Shown: in pieces, positions 42,319 to 50,812 of the stretch
Layout: the number at the start of each line of letters is the position of its first letter
Position numbering within the stretch: position 1 is the stretch's first letter
Assembly: GCA_963603365.1 (NCBI GenBank)
Contig: CAVCMI010000022.1
Coordinates: 46,901-110,900 of the forward strand
Reading direction: 5' to 3'
Source: F23-D06 sp963603365
GTDB taxonomy: Bacteria; Bacteroidota; Bacteroidia; Bacteroidales; WCHB1-69
DNA: 64,000 nt
Program-made: the position numbers and the translations under genes
Notes under the pieces: model-generated
Databases searched by the model: none
What the model saw: only the letters and a program-made list of their open reading frames with translations
What the model was told of the DNA's origin: nothing

Positions 42319-43620
42319 ATGAAGCTTGACTATCAGAATGTACTGTTTGCCGTCTCTCAGGCAAAAATGAATGAAAATGCCCCCCAAGCGGAGGCTGCAT
42401 ACCAAATGACGGTCGAAAAGACCGGACGCGGGAACGACTTCCTCGGATGGCTCGACCTTCCCGCCGAAGTGTCTGACAAGGACATTGAAACTATTGAGCA
42501 TTGCGCTCAAACGCTCGCTTCAATGGCACAAACGGTGGTGGTTGTCGGCATCGGCGGTTCCTACTTGGGAGCTCGTGCCGTGATTGAGGCATTGCAACAC
42601 TCTTTCCGCGCCGAGATGGCAGGGAAGTCGCCGCTGGTGTTGTATGCCGGCAACAATATGAGCGAGGATTACCTCCATGACTTGCTTGAGGTCCTTGACA
42701 CGCGCGACTATGCGCTGATTGTCATTTCCAAGTCGGGCACGACAACAGAACCGGCCATCGCTTTCCGCATCCTCAAGGAGCATTGCGAGCGCAAGTACGG
42801 CAAGGAGGATGCCCGCTGCCGCATTGTGGCCATCACCGACCGCGCCCGCGGCGCACTGAAGTCTATCGCTGACCAAGAGGGCTATGCCCAGTTCGTCATC
42901 CCCGACAATGTGGGCGGACGCTATTCTGTGCTCACGCCCGTAGGACTGCTGCCGATAGCCATAGCCGGGTTCTCGATACGCAAGCTTTTGCAAGGCGCGG
43001 CTGAAATGAGACAGCAATTGCTGGCGGCCACGGATTTAGACAGCAACCCGGCAATCCGTTATGCGCTGCTGCGCAATCTGCTCTATCAGGCAGGCTATAA
43101 AATTGAACTAATGACATCCTTTGAGCCTAAATTGTTCTATTTTATCGAATGGTTCAAACAACTCTTCGGCGAGAGTGAAGGAAAGGAACAGAAAGGCATA
43201 TTCCCCGCCGGAGCCATATTCTCTACCGACCTTCATTCGCTCGGACAATATATACAAGAGGGCAGCCGGCAGGTCTTTGAGACGATGCTGACCGTCGAAA
43301 AACCGCAGACGGGCGTAGTCATTCCCTATGACCCGCAAGATTCTGACGGACTCAACTATCTGCATCACCGTTCTTTGCACGAGATTTGCCGCATAGCCCA
43401 ACAGGGCACAGCACAGGCGCACCTCGACGGCCAAACCCCTAACCTCTCCATCACGGTGCCGGAAATAAGCGAGCTTACCTTGGGACAACTGATCTATTTC
43501 TTCGAGATGAGCTGCGCCATCAGCGCCTATTTGCTCGGTGTCAACCCCTTTGACCAGCCAGGTGTGGAGGCCTACAAACATAATATGTTCGTGCTCCTTG
43601 GCAAGCCGGGCGTGAAATAA
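42319..43620 (+). CDS. pgi: Glucose-6-phosphate isomerase
   Basis: Interconverts glucose 6-phosphate and fructose 6-phosphate. The 433 residues are the compact bacterial form: VVVVGIGGSYLGARAV near 74, ISKSGTTTEPAIAFR near 138 (phosphate-binding), the VGGRYSVLTPVGL segment near 200, and the catalytic Glu/His region with EGSRQVFETM and the late YKHNMF Lys. It is followed 47 bp later by the symporter gene on the same strand. Fits with the glycolytic pfkA and the glycogen cluster. Confidence 0.96.
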   Translation: MKLDYQNVLFAVSQAKMNENAPQAEAAYQMTVEKTGRGNDFLGWLDLPAEVSDKDIETIEHCAQTLASMAQTVVVVGIGGSYLGARAVIEALQHSFRAEMAGKSPLVLYAGNNMSEDYLHDLLEVLDTRDYALIVISKSGTTTEPAIAFRILKEHCERKYGKEDARCRIVAITDRARGALKSIADQEGYAQFVIPDNVGGRYSVLTPVGLLPIAIAGFSIRKLLQGAAEMRQQLLAATDLDSNPAIRYALLRNLLYQAGYKIELMTSFEPKLFYFIEWFKQLFGESEGKEQKGIFPAGAIFSTDLHSLGQYIQEGSRQVFETMLTVEKPQTGVVIPYDPQDSDGLNYLHHRSLHEICRIAQQGTAQAHLDGQTPNLSITVPEISELTLGQLIYFFEMSCAISAYLLGVNPFDQPGVEAYKHNMFVLLGKPGVK

Positions 43621-43667
43621 TGAAATAATATTGAATCTCTTTTGTTTTACTGAAACAGGCTGGCTCA

Positions 43668-45158
43668 ATGCACACGTTCATCTTCGTTTTTTTCGTTCTT
43701 TACGTCGTAATGCTTTTTGTCATCACCGGAATCACTTCCCGCAAGGCAGACAACAGCACCTACTTCACGGGCAACCGAAAGTCGCCGTGGTTTGTGGTGG
43801 CCTACGGAATGATCGGCAGTTCGCTCTCCGGCGTCACGTTCATGTCGGTGCCCGGCGATGTTTATACCACGCAGTTTACCTATTTTGGCGTCGTCATCGG
43901 CTACATACTCGGCTATATTCTGATTGCCGGACTGTTGCTGCCGCTCTATTACAGAACCAATGTCACCTCCATTTACGAGTACCTCGGTCAACGTATCGGC
44001 AACGAGGCGCACAAGACGGGGTCAGTGCTCTTTTTTATATCGCGGCTGTTAGGTTCTGCGCTTCGTATGTATCTGGTTATCTTTGTGTTGCAGGTGTTCG
44101 TCTTCGACGGTTGGAATATCCCGATATGGCTCACGTCTGTCGTTATGATTGCCATCATCCTGCTCTATACGTTCAGAGGCGGACTCAAGACTGTGGTGTG
44201 GACTGATTTGCTGCAGACTACTTTCCTCATTGCTGCGCTGGTGATTACTATCGTATTTCTGTTCAAGCATATAGGCGGCTCGTTCGCTGACATTTGGCAG
44301 CAGATGGCCACCGCCGGCAAGGACGGCACCGATTGCCGCACCGTCTTTAATGTCGACTGGCGCAACAACAGCTTTTTCCTGAAACAGATTTTCGGCGGCA
44401 TGTTCATCACCATTGCTATGACAGGTCTCGACCAAGACATGATGCAGAAGAACCTGTCGTGCAAGTCACTCAAAGACGCACAGCGCAATATGTTCTCCTT
44501 TACCTCTGTTTTGGTGGTTGTCAACATGCTGTTTTTGATGCTGGGCGGCATGTTGCTCGTATTTGCGCAGAAACAAGGCATCGACATTGCCTCAATGCCC
44601 ACCGACCGCATCTATCCTGAGATAGCCTTCAACTATTTGGGAAAAGCCGGTGCGTTGGTGTTCATTTTCGGGCTTATCTCGGCCGGCTTTTCCTCCGCCG
44701 ACGGCACTTTCACCGCACTTACCACCTCGGTTTGTTACGACATCCTCAAAATCGAGAAACGTTATCCTGACGTGCGCCGGCAGACGGTGGTGCGCCGCAT
44801 AGTGCATCTGGTCATCTCCGCACTCTTCCTGGCGGTCATCATCGTGGCATCAAGCCATCACAACGACGCGCTCATCCGCATTATCTTTATGGTGGCGTCT
44901 TATACCTACGGTCCGCTGCTCGGACTCTTTGCGTTCGGCATCTTCACCAAGCGTGAAATACCGGAAAAACTGCGTTTTATGATACCCGTGATTTCCGTGG
45001 CCATACCGGCATTGTGCTATGTTCTGCAACATAACTCGGTACGGTGGCTGTGCGGTTATAAGTTCGGCTATGAACTGCTTATCGTGAACGGCATCCTTGT
45101 GTTCACCGCATTGCTGGCATTAAGCAAAGCCGGAAAAATGAAGCCGGAAAACGGATAA
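43668..45158 (+). CDS. Sodium:solute symporter (SSS family)
   Basis: A 496-residue inner-membrane carrier with about thirteen hydrophobic segments. Family marks include YFTGNRKSPWFVVAYGMIGSSLSGVTF (TM2 unwound region), GLKTVVWTDLLQT, ITIAMTGLDQDMMQKNLSC, and FGLISAGFSSADGTFTALTTSVCYDI near 335-360, which carries Na+-site Ser/Thr residues. This subgroup of Bacteroidota is often called sialic acid or sugar transporter, but the substrate cannot be set from sequence. Downstream of pgi on the same strand. Confidence 0.9.
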   Translation: MHTFIFVFFVLYVVMLFVITGITSRKADNSTYFTGNRKSPWFVVAYGMIGSSLSGVTFMSVPGDVYTTQFTYFGVVIGYILGYILIAGLLLPLYYRTNVTSIYEYLGQRIGNEAHKTGSVLFFISRLLGSALRMYLVIFVLQVFVFDGWNIPIWLTSVVMIAIILLYTFRGGLKTVVWTDLLQTTFLIAALVITIVFLFKHIGGSFADIWQQMATAGKDGTDCRTVFNVDWRNNSFFLKQIFGGMFITIAMTGLDQDMMQKNLSCKSLKDAQRNMFSFTSVLVVVNMLFLMLGGMLLVFAQKQGIDIASMPTDRIYPEIAFNYLGKAGALVFIFGLISAGFSSADGTFTALTTSVCYDILKIEKRYPDVRRQTVVRRIVHLVISALFLAVIIVASSHHNDALIRIIFMVASYTYGPLLGLFAFGIFTKREIPEKLRFMIPVISVAIPALCYVLQHNSVRWLCGYKFGYELLIVNGILVFTALLALSKAGKMKPENG

Positions 45159-45175
45159 GCCTACGCTATTCCGAT

Positions 45176-46069
45176 CTATTTGTTAATTGTTTTTTCTGAT
45201 ACGACTTCCCCGTTCCTGTATATGGATGTCTTGATGTAAATGCCTCTTTGTACCGGGACTGACTTCAGCCTTTGTCCGGAGATGGAGAACCAAATGGTCT
45301 GTATGACTTCATTGTCAACATCATCATTGCAAAGACTTGCAATGCCTGTCGGGTGTTTCGTGTGCTCGAATACCCAGTTGAGACGATCATCAGTGTAACT
45401 TCTCGTGCATACATCTTCATGAGTCCACCCTTCCTCTATGTCGAAGATATACTCGGCGTTGAAGCTGTCCATATTTGTAAGAAATGTTTCGACATTGGCT
45501 ATCCTCATTATTCTGTCGTCCGTGCCCATTACCGTATAGAGTGGCGTTTTTGATACGGCTTCTGCATTCAGACCTGTGGGATTCCCGGCAACTGGCATTG
45601 CCGCAGCGAACAAGTCCGGATGATTTGACAACATGTTCCAAGTGCCAGTACCTCCCATCGATCCGCCCAAGATGTAAACCTTGTCGGCATCTGCTACACC
45701 TCTGTTTATATAATTCTGCAGCAGACTGACAAGGACGTGCTGTGTAGTGCCCACCCATGATTTGTCCTCGGGACATTGAGGAACAAGCATGATGGCTTTG
45801 CGGTTGTTCTCCGAAAGCCAAGTGCTGATGACATTGACGCCCGGCTCCTGCATTTGCGTTTCGTTGTCATTGCCTTTGCTGGAACCACCATGCAGGTAAA
45901 TGACGAGCGAGGCTTTGTCATCGTTGCCTGGAATGGTCGCTTTGCGATAGGGCAACGTCATGCCCGAACCGGTAAAAGACTCTTTGGAGAAGTAAATGCC
46001 TTGAGCAAAAACGTTGCCACAGCCGAGCAAACTCAACAGTGCGATTAAGGGATAAAAAAGTTTTTTCAT
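45176..46069 (-). CDS. Secreted alpha/beta-hydrolase with C-terminal sorting-like tail
   Basis: A 297-residue protein with signal peptide (GNVFA-QGIY) and a hydrolase of the PHB-depolymerase/feruloyl-esterase-like group: YLHGGSSKG oxyanion region near 58, nucleophile Ser137 in GGSMGG, Asp in MGTDDRIM and His in GWTHEDV. The last 40 residues (FSISGQRLKSVPVQRGIYIKTS...K) follow the pattern of the short C-terminal tails found on many Bacteroidales secreted proteins (xGQxL....GIYI......K) and may be a type IX secretion or surface-retention signal. Substrate unknown. No promoter box was found upstream. Confidence 0.83.
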   Translation of the reverse strand: MKKLFYPLIALLSLLGCGNVFAQGIYFSKESFTGSGMTLPYRKATIPGNDDKASLVIYLHGGSSKGNDNETQMQEPGVNVISTWLSENNRKAIMLVPQCPEDKSWVGTTQHVLVSLLQNYINRGVADADKVYILGGSMGGTGTWNMLSNHPDLFAAAMPVAGNPTGLNAEAVSKTPLYTVMGTDDRIMRIANVETFLTNMDSFNAEYIFDIEEGWTHEDVCTRSYTDDRLNWVFEHTKHPTGIASLCNDDVDNEVIQTIWFSISGQRLKSVPVQRGIYIKTSIYRNGEVVSEKTINK

Positions 46070-46225
46070 TGCTTGCGGTGTTTGTTGTTGTGTAGGTTAT
46101 GTAGTCTCGCGTTTCGGTCCATCTTTCGCGCCAATGATTGTACGCCTTTTCTATCTGTGTATGAGTGAAGAGTTTTGAATAGTAAGACCTCAAGTTTCCA
46201 TACACGTTATAATTTCCATCAGTCG

Positions 46226-46849
46226 TTAGACACCCAGCATTGCGATGTCGCCTTTGCCCTCACGCACCACTTGCAGGGTGTCGCCGGTGCAGTCGATGAC
46301 TGTAGAGGGCACGTTCCCGCCATAACCGCCGTCAATGACGATGTCCACCGTTTTCTCGTAACGCTCGTGAATGAGTTCGGGGTCGGTGGTGTATTCGATG
46401 ATTTCGTCGTCGTCTTTGATGGAGGCGGACAAGATGGGATGCCCCAGTTGCCGCACAATCTCCAGAATGATGCTGTTGTCAGGCACACGGACGCCCACGG
46501 TCTTCTTGTTGCTCTGCAGCAGTTTAGGCACGTTGTTGTTGGCTTCCAAAAGAAATGTATAAGGACCGGGAAGCACCTTCTTCATCATCTTGAACAAGGA
46601 GTTGGGGATGGGCTTTGCAAAGTCGGAAATATGACTCAAGTCGGAGCAGATGAAGGTCATCGAACTCTTTTTCTTCTTGTCGCCCAGCAGTTCGGTGATT
46701 TTTTCCACGCTTTTCTGCTTGAAGATGTCGCAGCCGATGCCGTAGATGGTGTCGGTGGGGTATATGACGATGCCGCCGCCGCCCAGACATTGCACCACTT
46801 TGTCGATGGAACGCTGGTTCGGGTTTTCCGGGTATATTTTCAGAATCAT
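46226..46849 (-). CDS. tsaC: L-threonylcarbamoyladenylate synthase (Sua5/YrdC type)
   Basis: Makes threonylcarbamoyl-AMP from threonine, bicarbonate and ATP for t6A modification of ANN-decoding tRNAs. The 207-residue YrdC-like protein has IVIYPTDTIYGIGCD near 27-41, KKKKSSMTFICSDLS (nucleotide-binding lysines), LPGPYTFLLEA and GVRVPDN. No C-terminal Sua5 domain. Another t6A gene, tsaE, lies at 50383 in this window; the SRP RNA gene lies directly upstream. Confidence 0.93.
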   Translation of the reverse strand: MILKIYPENPNQRSIDKVVQCLGGGGIVIYPTDTIYGIGCDIFKQKSVEKITELLGDKKKKSSMTFICSDLSHISDFAKPIPNSLFKMMKKVLPGPYTFLLEANNNVPKLLQSNKKTVGVRVPDNSIILEIVRQLGHPILSASIKDDDEIIEYTTDPELIHERYEKTVDIVIDGGYGGNVPSTVIDCTGDTLQVVREGKGDIAMLGV

Positions 46850-46860
46850 ATTTACAAATG

Positions 46861-46966
46861 AAAAAAGGGTAAGCTACTTGTATCGCATCGCTACAACCTA
46901 CATGCCCTTGCTGTATTCCTACCCTGGGGGAGTTAGCAGGGAGCAGATCGTACAAGACTTACCCGA
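46861..46966 (-). ncRNA. ffs: Signal recognition particle RNA (small bacterial 4.5S-like)
   Basis: About 105 nt. The ends pair (GGGTAAG with CTTACCC) and a second stem follows (CTTGTA with TACAAG). The apical helix 8 shows the SRP core: CAGG on one side, GTA GGAA TAC hairpin with the GGAA tetraloop, and AGCA on the other, the same order as E. coli 4.5S RNA. A TACTTTTG promoter box precedes it and CTTACCC is followed by a run of six T for termination. The 5' end is inferred from the promoter. Confidence 0.94.
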
Positions 46967-46969
46967 CCG

Positions 46970-46977
46970 CAAAAGTA
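46970..46977 (-). promoter_or_regulatory. Promoter -7 box of the SRP RNA
   Basis: TACTTTTG immediately upstream of the SRP RNA 5' end; position about 6 nt before the inferred start. Confidence 0.8.
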
Positions 46978-46998
46978 CAAAAAATACCGAATGTTTTG

Positions 46999-48414
46999 TC
47001 AGTATCCTAAAATTTTAAGCATCGACTTGTAACTCTGTTCTTTAGCGAATAATTTAGTGCATATTTCTCCCTCTTCGTCGCGGTATATGATGATGTGTTT
47101 GGGAGCAGGGGTCATGCAATGCTGTATTCCGCCGTAGCCTCCGAGAGCCTCCTGATAGGCGCCGGTGTTGAACAGGCCGATGTATTGGATTTCGTCGGTG
47201 TCTTCGTATGGATACTCTTCTGATACGATGCGGGGCAGGAATACGGCGTTGAGGTGCGCTTCAGAGTTGTAATAGTCGTGGCTGTCGCATGTGAGACCGC
47301 CTAAAAAGACGCGTTCATATTCGCGGTCCCAGTGGTTGATGGCCAGTATGATGAACTGTTGGTTGATGGCCCACGAGTCGGGCAGGGTGGTCATGAACGA
47401 ACTGTCGATCATGTTCCACAGCTCGCGGTCGTTCTGCCGTTTCTGCTGAAGCACGGAGAAGAGGACGCCGCTTGCCTCGCCGACGGTGAATGAACCGAAC
47501 TCCGTGAAGATGTCCGGCTCTTCCACGCCCTCTCGGTTGCATATCTGCTTGATCTGCGATACGATTTCTTCGGCCATGTATTCATAGTCGTACTCAAAGG
47601 AGAGGGAATTCTTGATAGGAAAGCCGCCGCCGATGTTGAGCGAGTCAAGTTCGGGCGATATCTTCTTGAGGTCGCAGTAAAGGTTCACGCACTTGGTGAG
47701 CTCGTTCCAGTAGTAGGCCGTGTCGTTGATGCCCGTGTTGATGAAGAAATGCAGCATTTTGAGCTCGAACTTGGGGTTGTTCTTTATCTTCTCTTGATAG
47801 AACGGCAATATGTCGTTGTAGCGTATGCCGAGTCGCGAGGTGTAGAACTCGAAGCGCGGCTCCTCTTCGGCGGCAATCCGTATCCCGATGTTGCACTTGG
47901 TCTGGATGTTCTTGTCCAACAAGTCAAACTCTTTCTTGCTGTCCAGCACGGGTATGGTGTTCACAAAGCCTTTTTCCAGCATCGTCGAGATGTTGTCAAT
48001 GTAAGGCTGACGCTTGAACCCGTTGCAGATGATATAGTTGTCTTTCTGGAACTGGCCGCTGTCGTGCAAGGTCTCTATCAGGTTAAGGTCGAATGCCGAT
48101 GAGGTCTCTAAATGTACATCGTTTTTCAACACTTCTGAAAGCACAAACTCAAAATGCGAACTCTTGGTGCAGTAACAATAATGGTAACTGCCTTTGTAGT
48201 CTGATTTGGCAATGGCCACGTTGAACCACCTTTTCGCCTTTTGGATGTTTTGCGATATCTTCGGCAGATAGGTGATTTTGAGCGGTGTCCCGTATTGCTT
48301 GATGATGTCCATAAGGGGCACGTCGTTGAAAAGCAGTTCGTTGTCTTCTACGTTGAATTCTTCTTGCGGAAATTCGTAGGTTTGCGAGATGAGGTCGATG
48401 TACTTGGTTTTCAT
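46999..48414 (-). CDS. speA: Arginine decarboxylase (Flavobacteria/Bacteroidales type)
   Basis: PLP-dependent fold-III decarboxylase, predicted to convert arginine to agmatine for polyamine synthesis. The 471 residues carry YCYCTKSSHFEF near residue 80 (PLP lysine), the IRIAAEEEPRFEFYTSRLG segment, HFFINTGI, and LNIGGGFPIKNS near 265, and end CTKLFAKEQSYKSMLKILGY. The similarity is to the ~465-residue enzyme annotated as arginine decarboxylase in Flavobacteria, not to long E. coli-type SpeA; other basic substrates are possible. Frame extends to 48462, but a promoter box at 48444-48451 lies in the extension, so ATG 48414 was chosen. Confidence 0.9.
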   Translation of the reverse strand: MKTKYIDLISQTYEFPQEEFNVEDNELLFNDVPLMDIIKQYGTPLKITYLPKISQNIQKAKRWFNVAIAKSDYKGSYHYCYCTKSSHFEFVLSEVLKNDVHLETSSAFDLNLIETLHDSGQFQKDNYIICNGFKRQPYIDNISTMLEKGFVNTIPVLDSKKEFDLLDKNIQTKCNIGIRIAAEEEPRFEFYTSRLGIRYNDILPFYQEKIKNNPKFELKMLHFFINTGINDTAYYWNELTKCVNLYCDLKKISPELDSLNIGGGFPIKNSLSFEYDYEYMAEEIVSQIKQICNREGVEEPDIFTEFGSFTVGEASGVLFSVLQQKRQNDRELWNMIDSSFMTTLPDSWAINQQFIILAINHWDREYERVFLGGLTCDSHDYYNSEAHLNAVFLPRIVSEEYPYEDTDEIQYIGLFNTGAYQEALGGYGGIQHCMTPAPKHIIIYRDEEGEICTKLFAKEQSYKSMLKILGY

Positions 48415-48443
48415 TTCAGAATCCGAATGATTTAAATCGGCTG

Positions 48444-48451
48444 CAAAGATA
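48444..48451 (-). promoter_or_regulatory. Promoter -7 box of speA
   Basis: TATCTTTG, 29 bp upstream of the ATG at 48414; fixes the start. Confidence 0.75.
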
Positions 48452-48620
48452 GGAAAATCCAAACACGGATTGCATATAAAAAAGTAATCCGTCTAACTCG
48501 GATTGTGACAATGCGATTGTTCCGGCAGTTTTAGATAGATGAAAGAAGTGTGTTCAGAGTCTTTGTTGTTATGTGTTGAAGAGAGATGAGAGCAGTTTTC
48601 CGCCCGAATGTTTTTTTTTG

Positions 48621-48628
48621 TATTTTTG
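48621..48628 (+). promoter_or_regulatory. Promoter -7 box of nadE
   Basis: TATTTTTG, 39 bp before the ATG at 48668; divergent from speA. Confidence 0.7.
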
Positions 48629-48667
48629 CCGTTCTTCATCAAAAACAGCAATTAATTGGATTGTAAC

Positions 48668-49513
48668 ATGACGAAACCGGAATCTTCCTATTTCCCTTTC
48701 CTCTCCGGGGAGGAGGCAATGAACGGTTTGGCGGTCCGTATCCGCCGCATTGTGGCTCAGTATATTGAGAAAAGCAACCTTAAATCTTTGGTTCTGGGCA
48801 TCTCTGGCGGCATTGACAGCGCATTGTGCGCCGCCCTGCTGAAGCCCGTGTGCGAAGCGCATCAGATACCCCTCATCGGACGTTCCATTACCATTGAAAC
48901 GAACTGCGAGGACGAAATCGCACGTTCTGTTGCAGTCGGGGATGCCTTCTGCCACGACTTTTGCCACCTTGACCTCACCGGAACCTATTTGGAATGCCGG
49001 AAAATGCTGACCGGACTCGATGATTCCCACCTTTCCAAAATGCGTCAAGGCAACCTGAAAGCCCGTATGCGAATGTTAGTGCTGTATGACCTGGCGCAGC
49101 TTCATCACGGAATGGTCATATCAACCGACAATTACACAGAATACCTTACGGGCTTCTGGACTCTTCACGGTGATGTGGGCGACTATGCACCTATCCAGCA
49201 CCTGTGGAAAACGGAAGTTTACGCGCTTTCCGCTTTCCTGCTTGCCGAAGAGAACCCGCAACAACGTTGCGCGCTGCAATCGTGCATTGATGCGACTCCC
49301 GTGGACGGACTCGGCATCAGCAGGAGCGACTGCGACCAGTTGGGCGTTCCGGATTACTTTGAAGCAGACCGGATTTTTGCACGTTTTTTCAGCGGAGACG
49401 ATTCCTTGCGCGACCATACGCTCATTAAACGCTTTTTCGCATCAGAGTACAAACGGCACAATCCCGCCAACATTTCACGTTCTGTACTTGTCGGCAACGA
49501 TCAAAACCATTAA
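48668..49513 (+). CDS. nadE: NAD+ synthetase, ammonia-dependent
   Basis: Amidates nicotinate adenine dinucleotide to NAD+. The 281-residue protein has the PP-loop LVLGISGGIDS at 41-51, RMRMLVLYDLAQLH near 136, STDNYTEYLTGFWTLHGDVGDYAPIQHLWKTEVYALS (Mg/substrate binding) and a final RHNPANISRSVL. No glutaminase domain, so ammonia must come directly or from another protein. Start moved from a TTG at 48656 to the ATG at 48668, just after the promoter leader. First gene of a plus-strand series with the BadF-type kinase, tsaE and the Ald-like gene. Confidence 0.94.
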   Translation: MTKPESSYFPFLSGEEAMNGLAVRIRRIVAQYIEKSNLKSLVLGISGGIDSALCAALLKPVCEAHQIPLIGRSITIETNCEDEIARSVAVGDAFCHDFCHLDLTGTYLECRKMLTGLDDSHLSKMRQGNLKARMRMLVLYDLAQLHHGMVISTDNYTEYLTGFWTLHGDVGDYAPIQHLWKTEVYALSAFLLAEENPQQRCALQSCIDATPVDGLGISRSDCDQLGVPDYFEADRIFARFFSGDDSLRDHTLIKRFFASEYKRHNPANISRSVLVGNDQNH

Positions 49514-49522
49514 TTCACAACG

Positions 49523-50362
49523 ATGTCTTCAACATTGATTATTGATGCCGGTGCCACCAAAACTGCTTTCGCACTTGTTGATGGCGGTTCTGTCGTCTGC
49601 ACTTTCAAAGGCGCGGGAATCAATCCTAACTATTGTACCGATGAGACGATAAGCGGCATTTTTTCATCATTTATAGAACGGAACAACGTATCGCACGTGT
49701 CGCATGTCCACTACTATGGGGCTGGATGTGCCTCGGCAGAGAATGCCGGCAGGATAGGCTGCCTGCTCCAAGAGTTTTACCCCGAGGCCGTCGTTTCCGT
49801 TTGCTCAGACCTTATGGCGGTATGCCGCGCGCTCAGCAACCGCAGGCATTCCGTAGTTGGCATATTGGGCACCGGCGCCGCCACTTGCCTTTTCGACGGC
49901 CGTTCTGTCGTGGCGCGTGCTCCCTCGTTAGGCTATATGCTTGGCGATGAGGGCAGCGGAACCTACTTGGGCATGCAACTTGTGAAGGCTTTTATGCGGA
50001 ATGAACTACCCGCAAGTGTATCTGCCGAACTGCGAAAACAATACAACCTGTCATTCGACAAGGCCATCCGGCGCATCTATAGCGAGCCGTCACCTAACCT
50101 TTTCTTTTCCTCTTTGGCGCCCTTTGTTTCTCAACATCTCGAAGTCCCGTTTGTGCATCAGATGGCTTCGGAGAGTTTCCGTCGGTTCTTTGCCTTGCAG
50201 AAAGCATGCTATGAGAATAGCGAAACGCTGCTATGGATGCTCTCCGGATCGGTAGCGTTCAACTTCCGTGAGGTGGTGCAAGCCGCTGCCCGCGCAGAGA
50301 ATTGCCACCTTCAGACTATCGTAGAATCTCCGATGGAGTCGTTGGTAAGGTATCATCTATAA
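49523..50362 (+). CDS. BadF/BadG/BcrA/BcrD-type sugar kinase (N-acetylglucosamine kinase-like)
   Basis: A 279-residue ASKHA-fold protein. It starts LIIDAGATKTAFALVD (phosphate 1), with YYGAGCASAE near 65, the Asp-containing VCSDLMAVCRAL near 93-104, and GILGTGAATCLFD and GYMLGDEGSGTYLG near 137-147, the hallmarks of N-acetylglucosamine kinase-type BadF proteins rather than benzoyl-CoA reductase activators. Phosphorylation of an amino sugar during cell-wall recycling is inferred. It follows nadE by 9 bp. Confidence 0.87.
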   Translation: MSSTLIIDAGATKTAFALVDGGSVVCTFKGAGINPNYCTDETISGIFSSFIERNNVSHVSHVHYYGAGCASAENAGRIGCLLQEFYPEAVVSVCSDLMAVCRALSNRRHSVVGILGTGAATCLFDGRSVVARAPSLGYMLGDEGSGTYLGMQLVKAFMRNELPASVSAELRKQYNLSFDKAIRRIYSEPSPNLFFSSLAPFVSQHLEVPFVHQMASESFRRFFALQKACYENSETLLWMLSGSVAFNFREVVQAAARAENCHLQTIVESPMESLVRYHL

Positions 50363-50382
50363 CAATTATGTCCTGAAATGCT

Positions 50383-50790
50383 ATGCAAAGTATCATTGCT
50401 GATGAAAAAGAGTTGAGACAGGTGGCGAAGGCCATTATAGAGGCCTGTCCGCAGGACCGTGTTTTCGGTTTTTACGGTGAGATGGGGGCTGGCAAAACCA
50501 CCCTGATCAAGGAGATGTGTGCGCATCTTGGGGTTGACGGCATGACATCGTCACCGACATTCGCTATCGTGAATGAATATTGGACTCCGACAGGTCCCGT
50601 GTATCATTTCGACTTTTACCGGATTGACAGTCCGGAGGATGCGGTTCGCATCGGTTTTGAGGAGTATATCTACAGCGGCAGTTATTGTTTCATCGAATGG
50701 ACAGAGAAAGTGCAGCCGCTCCTGCCCGACAAGTATGTGAGGGTTACGATTGAACAGGTTGACGATACAAAACGTCGGTTCATTTTCTGA
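50383..50790 (+). CDS. tsaE: tRNA threonylcarbamoyladenosine biosynthesis ATPase TsaE
   Basis: ATPase of the TsaBDE complex that makes t6A in tRNA. The 135-residue protein has a Walker A motif GEMGAGKTT (32-40), SSPTFAIVNEY switch segment near 57, HFDFYRID near 75 and FIEWTEKV near 103, all in the usual positions. Starts 20 bp after the BadF-type kinase stop. tsaC is at 46226 on the other strand; tsaB and tsaD are not in the window. Confidence 0.95.
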   Translation: MQSIIADEKELRQVAKAIIEACPQDRVFGFYGEMGAGKTTLIKEMCAHLGVDGMTSSPTFAIVNEYWTPTGPVYHFDFYRIDSPEDAVRIGFEEYIYSGSYCFIEWTEKVQPLLPDKYVRVTIEQVDDTKRRFIF

Positions 50791-50812
50791 ACAATGTGGT
50801 TATTCGGTGTCT

